In this document: one piece after another, positions 10,801 to 20,640 of the stretch
Layout of the letters: each line of letters begins with the position of its first letter
How positions within the stretch are numbered: the stretch's first letter is position 1
NCBI GenBank assembly: GCA_947561395.2
Contig: OX387188.1
Span: forward strand, 39,055,942 to 39,119,941
Length of the DNA: 64,000 bases
DNA from: Buxus sempervirens
Taxonomy: Eukaryota; Streptophyta; Magnoliopsida; Buxales; Buxaceae
Reading direction: 5' to 3'
The notes under the pieces: model-generated
Told to the model about the DNA's origin: nothing
Seen by the model: the letters and a program-made list of their open reading frames with translations, nothing else
Databases searched by the model: none
Program-made: the position numbers and the translations under genes

Positions 10801-12824
10801 ATATAGTATAGATAATACTCAAATAAAAATTTTACACATTAAAAGAAAGAACAGTATAACATGCAATACATGTTTAGGGAAATAAAACATAAAATGTCAT
10901 GATTACACAATACCTCGAATTCCTTGTTCCTATCTTCTGGTAAATGTAAGAGCTAAATACTTATTAACTAATTTTTTTTAATAATAATTAACCACAGGCT
11001 AAAACTACGTTATATCACTAACTTATTATGATTTCTATAGATGTCAACATAATTACATTTATTATTCATCAAAAAAAAATTTACATTGATTACCTACAAA
11101 TTCTACATCACATGCACTATAAAGTTCTTAATTTCTTTAAAATTCCATATCAAAATGATGAAACATTACTTACCAACACATTGAGAAAATTACCAAATAA
11201 CTAAGTTAATTATTTTCATAAAATAATAATTGAAAAACAGAGAGAATCTAGCTACAATGACAAAACAAAAAATTCTATGGACAACCACTTTATACATAAC
11301 CACAAGCGAATAAGAATAACCACCTGTATCTCTGACAGTATGCATCCATGCAATGCCATGACAGTAAATGCACAATGCCTCACTGCACCACTTACTTTGA
11401 TATAGTCCTCCCAAGGATATTTACAGATTTTATACGGGCCATGAGGAGGCTCCCAGACTGCAAAGCCTGCCTGCAAAAAATTAAATAAGTTAAGACGGAA
11501 AGTTAATTCCTTCTGTCCATTCACCTACAGATTTATGATATAAAGAATACCAGAGTATCCTCTTGGCTTTTAGATTCTATAACTGATCTGTATCCCTTGT
11601 AGACTGGATCATCCGAGGCTTGGTACGTAAGAATTTTTGATGGTACTCTCTTATATTCAACACAATGCAGGTACTCGCTAACACAACCTAAATAAAAATT
11701 CAAACAGATCATCAAGCAAGTTAAATCACTATTCAAAGACAGGGATGCTTAGGTAATTTCATAATGTCAAGAATTCCTATGAAAACAATCAATAGAGATA
11801 AGATGTCAACCAACCTTCCAAGGATGCAGCCACGTCCATAAAATTTTTTGCCACCAAGTTGTGCAAATCCTCCCCCGCCCAAATTGGGTAAATGCATATA
11901 TTTACAACCAATGCAACAAGAGCACCAGTTGCAATAAGCAAGAATCGAGTTAGAGCTGTACCGATAAATTCCCCTGTTCTATACCCAGATACCATTATGA
12001 AACAATATGTTAACAGGAACACCCGGAATCCATACTCGTATGCCTTCATTGTTGGGTGGAGCTTTGCATAGGTTGCAAGAAACCCTAAAAACCATTTTAC
12101 CAAAAAAAAAATAATATTATAAATTAAACAAGTAGGCCTCGCCAGAGTAGGAAAATTTAATCACAGCATGGTAGTACATATCCATATGTTTGTGCATGCG
12201 CGTTTTCACATAACACTGCTAAAAATCATACCTACAATGAAAATACTGATAACAACAACAACTTCCTCCCCTTCAAAAAATAACTGAGACAATTCCGCCG
12301 TTGCCAGAGCAAGTCCTCCAGCAGATAAGGTGCCCAAGCCACGATTAAATCCTTTGCTAAAAGTCGCCCCTATCAGCAGAAAATATTTAACGCAAATGAA
12401 CGAGAAAAGCACAAGTAACTATCAACTGACGACAAACCAAACAAGTTCGTCCCACGATTGCAGTACCTATGCTGAACTCGAAAACTACAACGACAGTGAG
12501 GATAGCCCAAACAGAATATTGACCGAGATCCTGGAAGGGTTCATTCAAGAATATCAAAATAGCCAGAATCATTAACGCCAGTCCCACCTTGGCTGCAAAT
12601 ATGACTTTCCGCGGATCCGAGCGACCCATCTCCCACGCTTTAACGCTGAAGTCCTGAACTTTACTCCACCACTTTGCAAGTTTTCCGCGTAGAGAATGGA
12701 AACAAGAACATCCTGATCCTTCGTTGTTTCTTTCTGTGCTGTAGAAGCCAAGCTCTGGATATTCGCTTCGAGGGAGTAACCTTTCCTTACTGTTCTGTGC
12801 GTAATTATAGCCTGTTGTTCCCAT
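4888..12824 (-). CDS. ALMT: Aluminium-activated malate transporter, clade III (vacuolar ALMT9/4-like)
   Basis: This is a plant-specific anion channel; clade III members sit in the vacuolar membrane and pass malate or chloride, for example in guard cells. Exons on the minus strand: 12467-12824, 12232-12369, 11815-12084, 11551-11687, 11324-11470 and 4888-5565, summing to 1728 nt (575 aa plus stop) with all phases closing. The N-terminal 70 residues are hydrophilic and lead into [19 protein letters not shown]. Six hydrophobic segments follow between about residues 75 and 235, including [18 protein letters not shown] and the family signature [13 protein letters not shown]. The cytosolic part carries [19 protein letters not shown] and the conserved WEPPHGPYK (about residue 307). 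It ends with a long helical tail containing [11 protein letters not shown]. Length is close to the Arabidopsis relatives (about 540-600 aa). The last intron (5566-11323) is 5.76 kb and full of repeats. Family call secure; tonoplast location inferred from the clade. Confidence 0.96.
7071..7272. repeat. Tandem duplication of about 100 bp in ALMT intron 5
   Basis: Copy one (7071-7170) and copy two (about 7176-7272) share a nearly identical run containing the motif ctatgctttgaaggcacctc followed by aaatgcatgaatatacatc. They differ mainly by a 4-base TA loss near the end of copy two. Low divergence suggests a recent local duplication. It has no coding sense. Confidence 0.85.
7640..7985 (-). repeat. 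Dispersed LTR-like repeat, copy 1
   Basis: Read on the minus strand, this segment contains GGAATCCACTATTCAGAGAA, then CAGGGTTACAACTTATGTCTTACACC, then GGTATATTAAAGAAATTTACTAATAAA and CATTGGTTCAAAACCTCACAAA (given here as separate landmarks). The same landmarks in the same order occur on the plus strand at about 60110-60370 inside the plastid E2 gene. An open frame of 114 codons (7639-7983) covers it but matches no protein family I know, so I treat it as repeat DNA, possibly a solo LTR of a copia-like element. Confidence 0.55.
9440..9580 (+). mobile_element. Tiny RTE-LINE reverse-transcriptase scrap ending in a hairpin
   Basis: The plus-strand frame around 9462-9530 reads [20 protein letters not shown]. 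This resembles the RTE-clade reverse transcriptase segment before the catalytic YxDD box (LHQGS-x-LSPYLFALV-x-DEL). It runs into a near-perfect inverted repeat: arms 9495-9530 and 9544-9579, loop of 13 nt. The fragment lies in the long ALMT intron and is far too short to be functional. Confidence 0.45.
10586..10812 (-). mobile_element. Non-autonomous Helitron with intact ends
   Basis: On the minus strand the element begins TCTATACTATATATAATGAG directly after an A and ends with hairpin GTGCAATATTGCAC, a short spacer and CTTGCTAG directly before a T. These are the standard Helitron marks: 5'-TC, a 3' subterminal palindrome, 3'-CTAG, and A/T host insertion with no target duplication. It is 227 bp with no coding capacity, so it would depend on a Rep/helicase from an autonomous relative. 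It lies inside ALMT intron 5. Confidence 0.8.
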
Positions 12825-14104
12825 TTCGTTGCGAATTATCCCTCTTGTTCCTCTGTCGCAAGAGTTTTAAAAAAAAATGAGGCGGAGCAATCACGAGTCA
12901 AAAGAGAGGAAATAATCCGAAAGACGGGGAAAGAGACACTAAGTCAGTCTCTGTAGACTATTCGCCCCAAAAGTCGATCAAGACCCGAAAAACAAAGCAA
13001 CACGACGAACAGAAAGCCAGGAGTTTAATTGCCCAATCAACAAATCTCAAGAAACGAAATCTACAAAAAGGATTAAACCTTAGAACTTGTTCAATTCGGA
13101 GACTCCATTCTTTGAGATATCATTTCAGTAGCAGAGAGGAGAAATAAAATACGTTTTTAACCTAACAAACGGTGAAATCTTTCGAGACGTGAACGGTGGT
13201 TGCTTTGGAATATGGAGAAGCTTCCGAAGACGGAGTAGTGGAATAAAGACTGGAAGCGGAAGAAAAGAATATAGACGGGAAGAAAGCTATATTCGATTTT
13301 AACAAAATTCAAAAATCAAAATAAAAAAGAAAACAGGAACGATAATACTGAAATCTACCTACCAGTCTTCTACAGTGCGGGGAAAATGGTGAAGGTGGAA
13401 AGTTGCAAAAGAGGAGCACAGGCCCACCGCATCTGAAAATCTTACAGAAGTGAGAGCTTGAACTTGAAGCTAATTTGATCAGTGGAGCAATGATGGTAAA
13501 TAAAGAAGAACCAGGACGTTAAAAGGGACCACCACAGGCGAACCCGTATCGTCTGCTATTAACCAACCGTCCTACGCAAATGAGTACCACACAAAAGTTG
13601 CTCACAATTATTAAAAAATTTCGTACGAGTGCCCATATATCATTATATCTTGATCTAACTTTATAGATCACTGTGGGGCAAGTCTGTTAGGTCTTAAAAA
13701 AAGTGGGGCAAGTCTGTTACGGGGTGCATGAGAGGCGGTCTCTGAGTCTCACCTAACCGGGCTGGGTGGCATACGGATCGGATCTACTTCGATCCCTGTT
13801 CGATAAGAAAACACCTGTATTTGGATTCAACCGATAACCGTCTCACTGGTCCATTTTTGAATATCGGTCCAAATTTGGTTATCGATATTATTAGTTCATA
13901 TCAGAATTCCATTTGAATTCGAACAATCTCATTAATATTTTAGATTTGCTTTTATCTATATGGAAGGGGGAGGAATATTCCCTTCAGATTCTGGTCTTTC
14001 TTTTCATTTTCTAAACATTATGCTTTCCAAACAAAACAATTCCTCACTATTTTATACATGTTGTAACTACCTTGGACTATTTATCTTAATGGCCCCATGT
14101 TTTC
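12825..14104. other. ALMT upstream region
   Basis: This holds the ALMT 5' UTR and promoter, transcribed leftward from somewhere near 12.9-13.4 kb. A leader intron is possible in 12.85-13.4 kb but I could not fix its ends. Beyond 13.6 kb the sequence becomes repeat-like. No open reading frame here resembles a known protein. Confidence 0.4.
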
Positions 14105-14411
14105 TACACGCGTAGCGCGTGCAGTCCCTTGGTTTATTTAATTTCTAGATGTGATTGGTTGAACCGTCCCTTCTCAATGATCGGCTAGGAAGAAACTCTT
14201 CCCAAACCAAACGATGACCTTATAAAAGAGGGACGCCCTGTCTCTACTTTTAAATGCTTTATTTATAATTTAAACCAAAAAAATTAATGGAAGGAGGGGT
14301 GGTTGTGATAGTTATATGTTGGCATTGTTTTGCTTGGAGGGCAAAGCTTGGAAAAAAAGAGGGGGACATAATCAAAGAATATTCTCCCCTCTTCTCTTTA
14401 TTAAAAGTATA
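14105..14411 (-). mobile_element. Degenerate Helitron-like element
   Basis: The minus strand starts TCTATCTATACTTTTAATAA and reaches a GC-rich palindrome CACGCGCTACGCGTG near 14110, the usual place of a Helitron 3' hairpin. The expected CTRR end a few bases later is not clear, so the element is probably decayed. Part of its body (ccaacatataac) recurs at the Helitron end near 22300. Confidence 0.4.
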
Positions 14412-14461
14412 GATAGATAATAAAATATAACATATTTTACCTATTCGAATTAATATATAAT

Positions 14462-14652
14462 TAGTGATGGCATGTGCATACTACATATCCTCACCCTTAA
14501 CTATAGCATATAAATAGGGATTTAAATTCGGGTGAAAAGGGTAGTGGGGTGGTTATAATTTCGGATTGTTTTAGTTAGAAGGATAATAATTGGCAAAAAA
14601 AATAGGGAGGTCAGAATCTGGGAAAATACTCTTCCTCTTATCTTTACTAATA

Positions 14653-14653
<1 letters not shown>
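14462..14653 (-). mobile_element. Second Helitron-like element, degenerate
   Basis: Read on the minus strand, a body resembling the neighbouring element (pyrimidine-rich, CCACCCCACTACCC) ends with GCACATGCCATCACTAA before T. This is compatible with a CTRR end preceded by a short palindrome. The 5' end merges with an AT microsatellite at 14654, so the exact start is lost. Confidence 0.35.
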
Positions 14654-14687
<34 letters not shown>

Positions 14688-14837
14688 AATAGATTTTAGG
14701 ATATTTGATCAGATATGGAAAAATTCATATTTGAATTCGAAAATCATCAGATTTTGAACGTGTTAACCTAATCTGATTTTAAAGGTGTTATCTTTACTAA
14801 TAAGTATAAATACTCTCCCTCTTATCTTTACTAATAG

Positions 14838-14895
<58 letters not shown>

Positions 14896-15000
14896 AATAG
14901 ATTTTAGGATATTTGGTCAGATATGGAAAATTCATATTTGAATTCGAAAATGATCAGATTTTGAACGTGTTAACCTAATCTGATTTTAAAGGTGTTATCC
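14627..15000. repeat. Tandem duplication (about 185 bp) with embedded AT microsatellites
   Basis: Two adjacent copies (14627-14810 and 14811-15000) share the motifs cttatctttactaatagtat, then a run of AT dinucleotides, then atttgaatagattttaggat and gaacgtgttaacctaatctg. The AT runs differ greatly in length (14654-14684 against about 14842-14892), while the rest is nearly identical. This fits a recent duplication followed by microsatellite slippage. Confidence 0.85.
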
Positions 15001-15302
15001 GTATTCGATCTAAGAGATAAGGTTGCATATCTGCATCGAATAATCAGTCATTCAACTTTTATTACTTTAAGATGGATAAAAACATACATGCATTTGAGAT
15101 TTAAAACTATACCGGGCCGGGCTTCAACATTCATAGCTCAAGCTCAGTCTTAATTTTTTATAGCTTAAAACCCATGCCAAGCAGGCCCATAGGCATCAAA
15201 TTCAAGCCTAAAGCCCAATATGAACTGGGCCGGGCTCATCAGGCCTAACAGCAACATCAGTGAGTACAACAACCATTGAGAGAATTCAAGTCCTTCAAGT
15301 TA

Positions 15303-18300
15303 GGCCTCGTTTGGCTTTCATTCCAGATTATGAATTCATTTTGAGAATGAGTTCCTAGAACTCATTTTGCGAATTAATTTTGAATGCTTCCTAATTCCGT
15401 TTGGTTAACACGTAACAGAACGAATTCTAACTTGGACAAGTGTTTGGTTAATAAGTAATAAAATGAGTTCTGTGACATTTTCTTACTTCCCTTTTTTTTT
15501 CCTTTTCATGAATAATAATAGGAAAATTAGTTCAAAAAGAATATAAAAAATTTTAAACACCTAAAAAAAACTTATGCTTATAAATATAATTGAACACAAA
15601 TAATTCAATATAAAACTCTTACAAACAATATTTTCCATAGCAATATGTCCTTTATACAAATTTAAAACACTTAAAAATGAATTAAAAAATTGAATTATTT
15701 TTGCAAGAAATATTGGTTGAAAAAGGATAGATAAGAATGAAATTAAACATGTAATAAATAAAACATGGGTTTGCTGATTACACTTTTGTAAGCGCAAGTA
15801 ATAAAATTTTTTTTTATCGGCACAAAATGCCCCCATTTTCATGGTTGGGTTCTGACTATTTTTTTTCCATTTGTATTCCTTTTTTTTTGGGGTTATAATT
15901 ACCTTTTTTTTCGGGGCTCCCCTCCCTAATTTGGCTCTGATAATGCAGTGAATAGAAAATTGCTAAATTAACAAGTTACCAAATACAAATTGCATTATAT
16001 TTTCATTTATAGTTTTCTATTTGTGGTAGTAGTAAAAAGCAAACATAAGTAATAATGATTTAATAAAACTTAAAATATCCCTAATAAATTATCAAAGTGA
16101 AAATGGTCCTCAATACAATAGGCTAAAATCAAACTGCAATATCTTGTATTATATACATAATACATAATAAAAGAAAGTTACATAAGAAAAGGGAGGAAGG
16201 TAGGAAAATCTGCATCTTCATAAATTATTGCACTTTGTTGGCCAATACCTGCTAGCCATACATATTCCCTGGCTCTCCAATTTTGAACCAGAGCATGTGG
16301 TGCAAAGGACTACACCAATTCTTCTCTCAGACAAACCAATTGGATTCTCAATTATTTCTTCTAGTGTAGGCCTATCATAATAGAAAAGAGATTCAAGACC
16401 GCTTCTGCTTTTGTGTACAGAATTTAATTTAGCCTAAAATACCAATATGCAACTATTTATGGTAAGTTATATTGTTGAATATCAATCAAGCTACAAAGGC
16501 ATTTAATTAAGAAAAAGGATAGGAAAAAATATCATCACAAGTGGGTTTTCACTCACACAAATTTTCCTTTTGGAATGGTAAAACAATGCCATGCATCATG
16601 CAAGTAAAACAATATATGAAAATACATGATATGTGGCTATGAGTAGAGATGGTTAATGCCTCATACTTGGCGATCCACATAACCAACTGCATTACAGGCA
16701 GGTCCTAGGTGCCCTCTCATGCCACATTTTATAAGATGAGCAAGATATATATGACTTAGTTAAAAATTTAAGTGAGAGCACAGATGCATCTCTTTACTTG
16801 TATCAGCCATCAAACACATACTATGTATCTCTTTGTAGTGTGATGGCTCTGTAACACAAAAATCCAATCTATATGCAGTGAATATGGAGAAATATATGTC
16901 CAGAATCTAGGACAGTTGGTTTGAGCTTAGTAGTTAGGATCTCTATAAGAGCAACAACAAAGTATAACCACATATCACCTAATGATTCAATGAATGTAGC
17001 CAAAATCTAATGATGGTACAATGGAATGAACCGTGCAATGGTTCTGTAATTGCTCCCTCCAATACTTGGTAAAACATCCAAATACTCCCAAGCACCACTT
17101 TTTATAGATAATAGTGCAATACAATAATTATACATCACGGTTAAGTGCACACTTCAATAAAACTTCAAAGTAAAAATTACTCCTAAAGTTTTGACTTCAT
17201 AGCCACCATTAATTGTTGAAATAAGACTATAGGTGGGTAAACATCTGGATTAAGAGCTACATTCCCTTCTGTGCAAGAGTCACCCTATCAATCCCTCCCT
17301 CATTCCCTTCTCTCTTTCAGATGACTTATAAAGGCATCAAGGAATGGACACTCAAAGCTACTGAAATCCAGCTGATTATGCTCAGATTTATTCCAAATGC
17401 ATGTGAAGGAACATCCCTGATGTTAAATCCACAACTACCAAGCTAATATCCCCTGACACGCCTCAATACATCTATCACCAAACTAGCACCTCCATCTTTA
17501 CTACGCTAATTCTCTAACTTTGCTAATTTGAAGATAAACTTGTAATTTTTTAGCCAACATACAACAGCACTACCTACTGATCAAACTTCTCATTCACCCA
17601 ATCTCAGTTTTAGCAGTTGATTCCTTCCTTGGTTTCAGGTGCTCTTTTCTTTACTATAGAAAAGTTGTTTAATTTACCATTGACATAAATTGGTACCTTA
17701 CAATTGTAACCGTGTGTATCAAGATGGGAACCAAACCCAAAATATTAGATATTTCAGAGAGAAAATCCCAAAATTCATACATCGTGTATAGCACAAACTG
17801 AAAAACAAATCAAACGAAAAAGAAAATACAAAATTATGCAAATGCAAAACAATTCATCAATATACAAGTTAAATCATCCAAAACCATCAATATGCAGATA
17901 TCAAAATGAGAACAAGAATGAAAAATAAACAATTCGAAAAAGAGGAAGAAAACAGAGAGACTCACACGATAGCTCCTAGTACCATAGACAGAGACAAAAA
18001 CCTTCCTCTACCGAATTTTTTTTGGGGAAGTAAACGAAAGAGTATTGGAGCTCTCTCTGTGGGACTAGTGAATCCATGAATTTCCAATCGTCCATACGGG
18101 GAATATTGGGCGAAAAGATACAATGCAAGATATTGCGCTCAATTCACGCCTGCTTAAAGGGTCCGAGAGCTAGGGCTATAAACAGGTTGGATTCCAGCAA
18201 AAAATGATATCCAATCCGATCAAGTTTAAGCATCTATTGGTAACAATGTTTGGGTTGTTAATGGCTCACCTCAAACTATTAGGACTAGATAACTTGGTAC

Positions 18301-18801
18301 CTTAGGAGGCTTTCAGAGCAGTTCAAGCAACAAGTGCCAGGTGTGGGCAAGCGAGAGAGCAAGGGAGGAGGAGCAGGTAAATGCATAGCCTCTATTTCTT
18401 GGACAACAGATAACCTGCGTTCCTGGAGAACGAGAAGCGTTAAGTGGAACCAATAACCTCCGTTCGCGTGAACCAGAATAATGGAGGTCAGCTACTTGTT
18501 GAAGAGGAAAGGATGTCCGTTGAAAAAGAAGTGTCGATTAGTATATTTACAATTTTTGCCACTAGTAAATTTTTATGTTATTTACAAGTTTGCCACCGCA
18601 AAAAATCAAAACTCATTCCTAAATTCTAAAAACGAGGTCCAAGCCGTTTCCACAAAACATAGGTTTTTCTCATTCTCATTCTGCTAGAATGAGTTCTTAT
18701 ATAGCTTACCAAACGTCATTTTCTTATCAAAATTCATTTTAAACCTTGGAACTCATTCCAAGGCTTGGAATGAGTTCTCAAAATGAAAGTGAAACGAGGC
18801 C
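15303..18801. mobile_element. 3.5 kb PIF/Harbinger-type DNA transposon, non-autonomous
   Basis: The element starts GGCCTCGTTTGGCTTTCATT and ends in its imperfect inverse (AAATGAAAGTGAAACGAGGCC). It is flanked on both sides by the trinucleotide TTA (15300-15302 and 18802-18804). TTA/TAA duplications and GGCC-GTTTGG termini are typical of the PIF/Harbinger superfamily. Subterminal GAATGAGTTC motifs occur near both ends. I found no DDE transposase or Myb-like ORF inside; the longest open frames match nothing. The interior is AT-rich host-like DNA. A 465-bp relative with matching ends lies at 43411-43875. Superfamily is inferred from target duplication and ends only. Confidence 0.72.
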
Positions 18802-20032
18802 TTAACAATCAATTGAATCAACCGATTTCCTCTCTTGTCAATGGTCTTTCGAACGGTCGTTCGAATGCCCAAAGCGCGACACGCGTCCTTCTTAATTTTA
18901 AACCCAAAAGCACGGAGACAAAAGACTGACGGAGAAAAACTAACTGTTGAACGTCGACGTCTAACGACGCTATTCGGTTGTTAAGAGACGAGACGACTTC
19001 TTAATTTTCTATCCTTACTAATTTTACTGGTAAAATTATACCAAAACCTCCATTTCCTGCTCTCCAAACTTCAATGCCTCGTCGCAGAGACGAAAATGCT
19101 CAAAAAGAAGCGCTTTTTATTAGGGTTTTCACCTTATTTCCAGAAAATTAGGGTTCCTATTTTCATCTCTAACTGAGAGAAAAACAGGATTAAAAATTCG
19201 ATATGAAGGTCTTTCATATTTTTCTCTTTTATCGGTCACACACTATCTTGTTTGTTATTTAAGTTGCAATAAAAAGATTATAGGGTTTCTGGTTTGTGTT
19301 AAAACGGGAATGTGGGGTTTAAGAAGTTGGAACTAGGGTTTCCATGGCCATGAGCTCTCTTGGACCCGCGTGCATTTAATGTAGCTTAACTGATGCTTGG
19401 AGACCCTTTATTTCTTCGTCATCTGCTCTCATTAGAGCATTGTGAAGATTTGTTTTTATTGAGCAGTAAACGTTAAGATTTGGCTTGTTTGAAGCTTGAA
19501 TCACAGTGAGGGAAGTGATTTTGGTTGTTGGAAGCTGGAATCTGTGAATAAAAAGTGGTTGTTGGTAGATCACTCAGCTAAAGGAGTAATGGATTTTCTA
19601 TCCTATCTTTGAAAGCGACCGCTGTTCGTGTAGGTTTTGGTCGTAATCTTATTTCCGTGTCTGGAATGCAAGAGGGAGTAAGTTGCATGTGCTTGCAATA
19701 GCCGGGCATTGAGAAGTTGTACATGGAACTGGTCGGTAAAAGATCTAAGCCTTTGCCGACATTTGTTTTCTGCGGTTTTCGAAACTCCGTTATCAGGTAA
19801 AACTCTTGTTGGATGAAGATGGTATGAGTTTCTGTATGAAATTCTTGATTCATGGTTTGTTATTTTCTGCTGAATGTTTACATCATGAAAATTGAAGGAA
19901 ATTTTTGCTTCTGTCTTTGGTTTGCTTGAAATGGTTTTGAACCCAGTTGGATCCTTGTGAAGTGGTGCTTAGGGCCTTGGAAACTCTGTTTTCCTCATTA
20001 TTTTGAGCTACAGATTACTTGAAGAGAAGTCA

Positions 20033-20200
20033 ATGTTAGGGCAAATGATGAAACTGAGGTTCTTAACGATGGCCCTAGTATTGATATCCACCACGGTCCA
20101 GCTTCCTTCACAGGACATTTTGGGACTGCTTGAGTTCAAAAAGGGAATCAAACATGACGGGTTACATTCTTGATTCACGGAATGAGGAGTCCATTGAGCG
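20033..20200 (+). pseudogene. Captured N-terminus of an LRR receptor-like kinase (GHR1-like), frameshifted
   Basis: From the ATG at 20033 the frame gives a hydrophobic, signal-peptide-like stretch (RFLTMALVLISTTV) followed by LPSQDILGLLEFKKGIKHD. This is the start of the ectodomain in the GHR1-type leucine-rich-repeat receptor kinases (known family: LPSQDI-ALLEFKKGIKHDPTG-VLNSWN-ESID). After HD a short deletion shifts the frame and the ORF stops at 20173. The shifted frame then reads GYILDSRNEESIE up to about 20196, where similarity ends at a purine-rich repeat. No LRR, transmembrane or kinase domain follows, so it cannot make a receptor. It lies within the Mutator-like element, and the leader-like DNA from about 19 kb probably came with it. 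Confidence 0.72.
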
Positions 20201-20291
20201 AAGCAGGAGGGAAGGGACGGAGTGAGGAGCTTCTCTTTATATCTCTTTATTTTATTCGTTTGAGCGAAGCAGGAGGGACGAAGTGAGGAGA
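20194..20291 (+). repeat. Duplicated purine-rich motif inside the Pack-MULE
   Basis: The motif GAGCGAAGCAGGAGGGA, continuing into CGGAGTGAGGAG or CGAAGTGAGGAG, occurs at about 20194-20229 and again at about 20262-20291. A pyrimidine-rich spacer separates them. It marks the junction between the captured gene fragment and the right terminal region. Confidence 0.7.
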
Positions 20292-20640
20292 AGGAAAACT
20301 AACGAAAAGAGCGCAGGCGGCCCTTGGGTTTGCTGAGGTGAGAGGAAAGTATGCTTGGACGCGTGTTGCGTGCTGGGCATTCGAACGACCGTTCGGAGGA
20401 GTTTTGTTTTGAAAGACCGTTCGGAGGAGAGGAAATCGGTTGGTTAACAATCGGATGAAATTGAGCCGGTGCACTACCATAAAAGATTTGAATTACTTGC
20501 AGATGATACGATTCACAACAGTGGCAGCAAAAACAATTTCAAACCTAATCCCAAGATTGGTTACAGGGCCAGAATTTTAAATAGAAATCCAATCCGAAAG
20601 GGATAATTTATGTCATTGGTTCTCCGGTTTGTGCAGTTAA

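Larger units (their letters stand above)
18811..20443 (+). mobile_element. Pack-MULE-like element carrying a receptor-kinase 5' end
   Basis: Long terminal inverted repeats flank this segment: left arm about 18819-18886, right arm about 20363-20442. Shared blocks are CAACCGATTTCCTCTC, GGTCTTTC, GAACGGTCGTTCGAATGCCC and ACACGCGTCC, with one indel. The 9-mer TTAACAATC occurs directly on both sides (18802-18810 and 20444-20452). Arms of 70-80 bp with a 9-bp target duplication are the hallmark of Mutator-like elements. There is no MULE transposase inside. Instead the interior carries leader-like sequence and the first codons of an LRR receptor kinase. The left end has about 8 extra bases before the repeat begins, so the exact end is uncertain. 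A PIF/Harbinger element sits inside the left target duplication. Confidence 0.68.
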
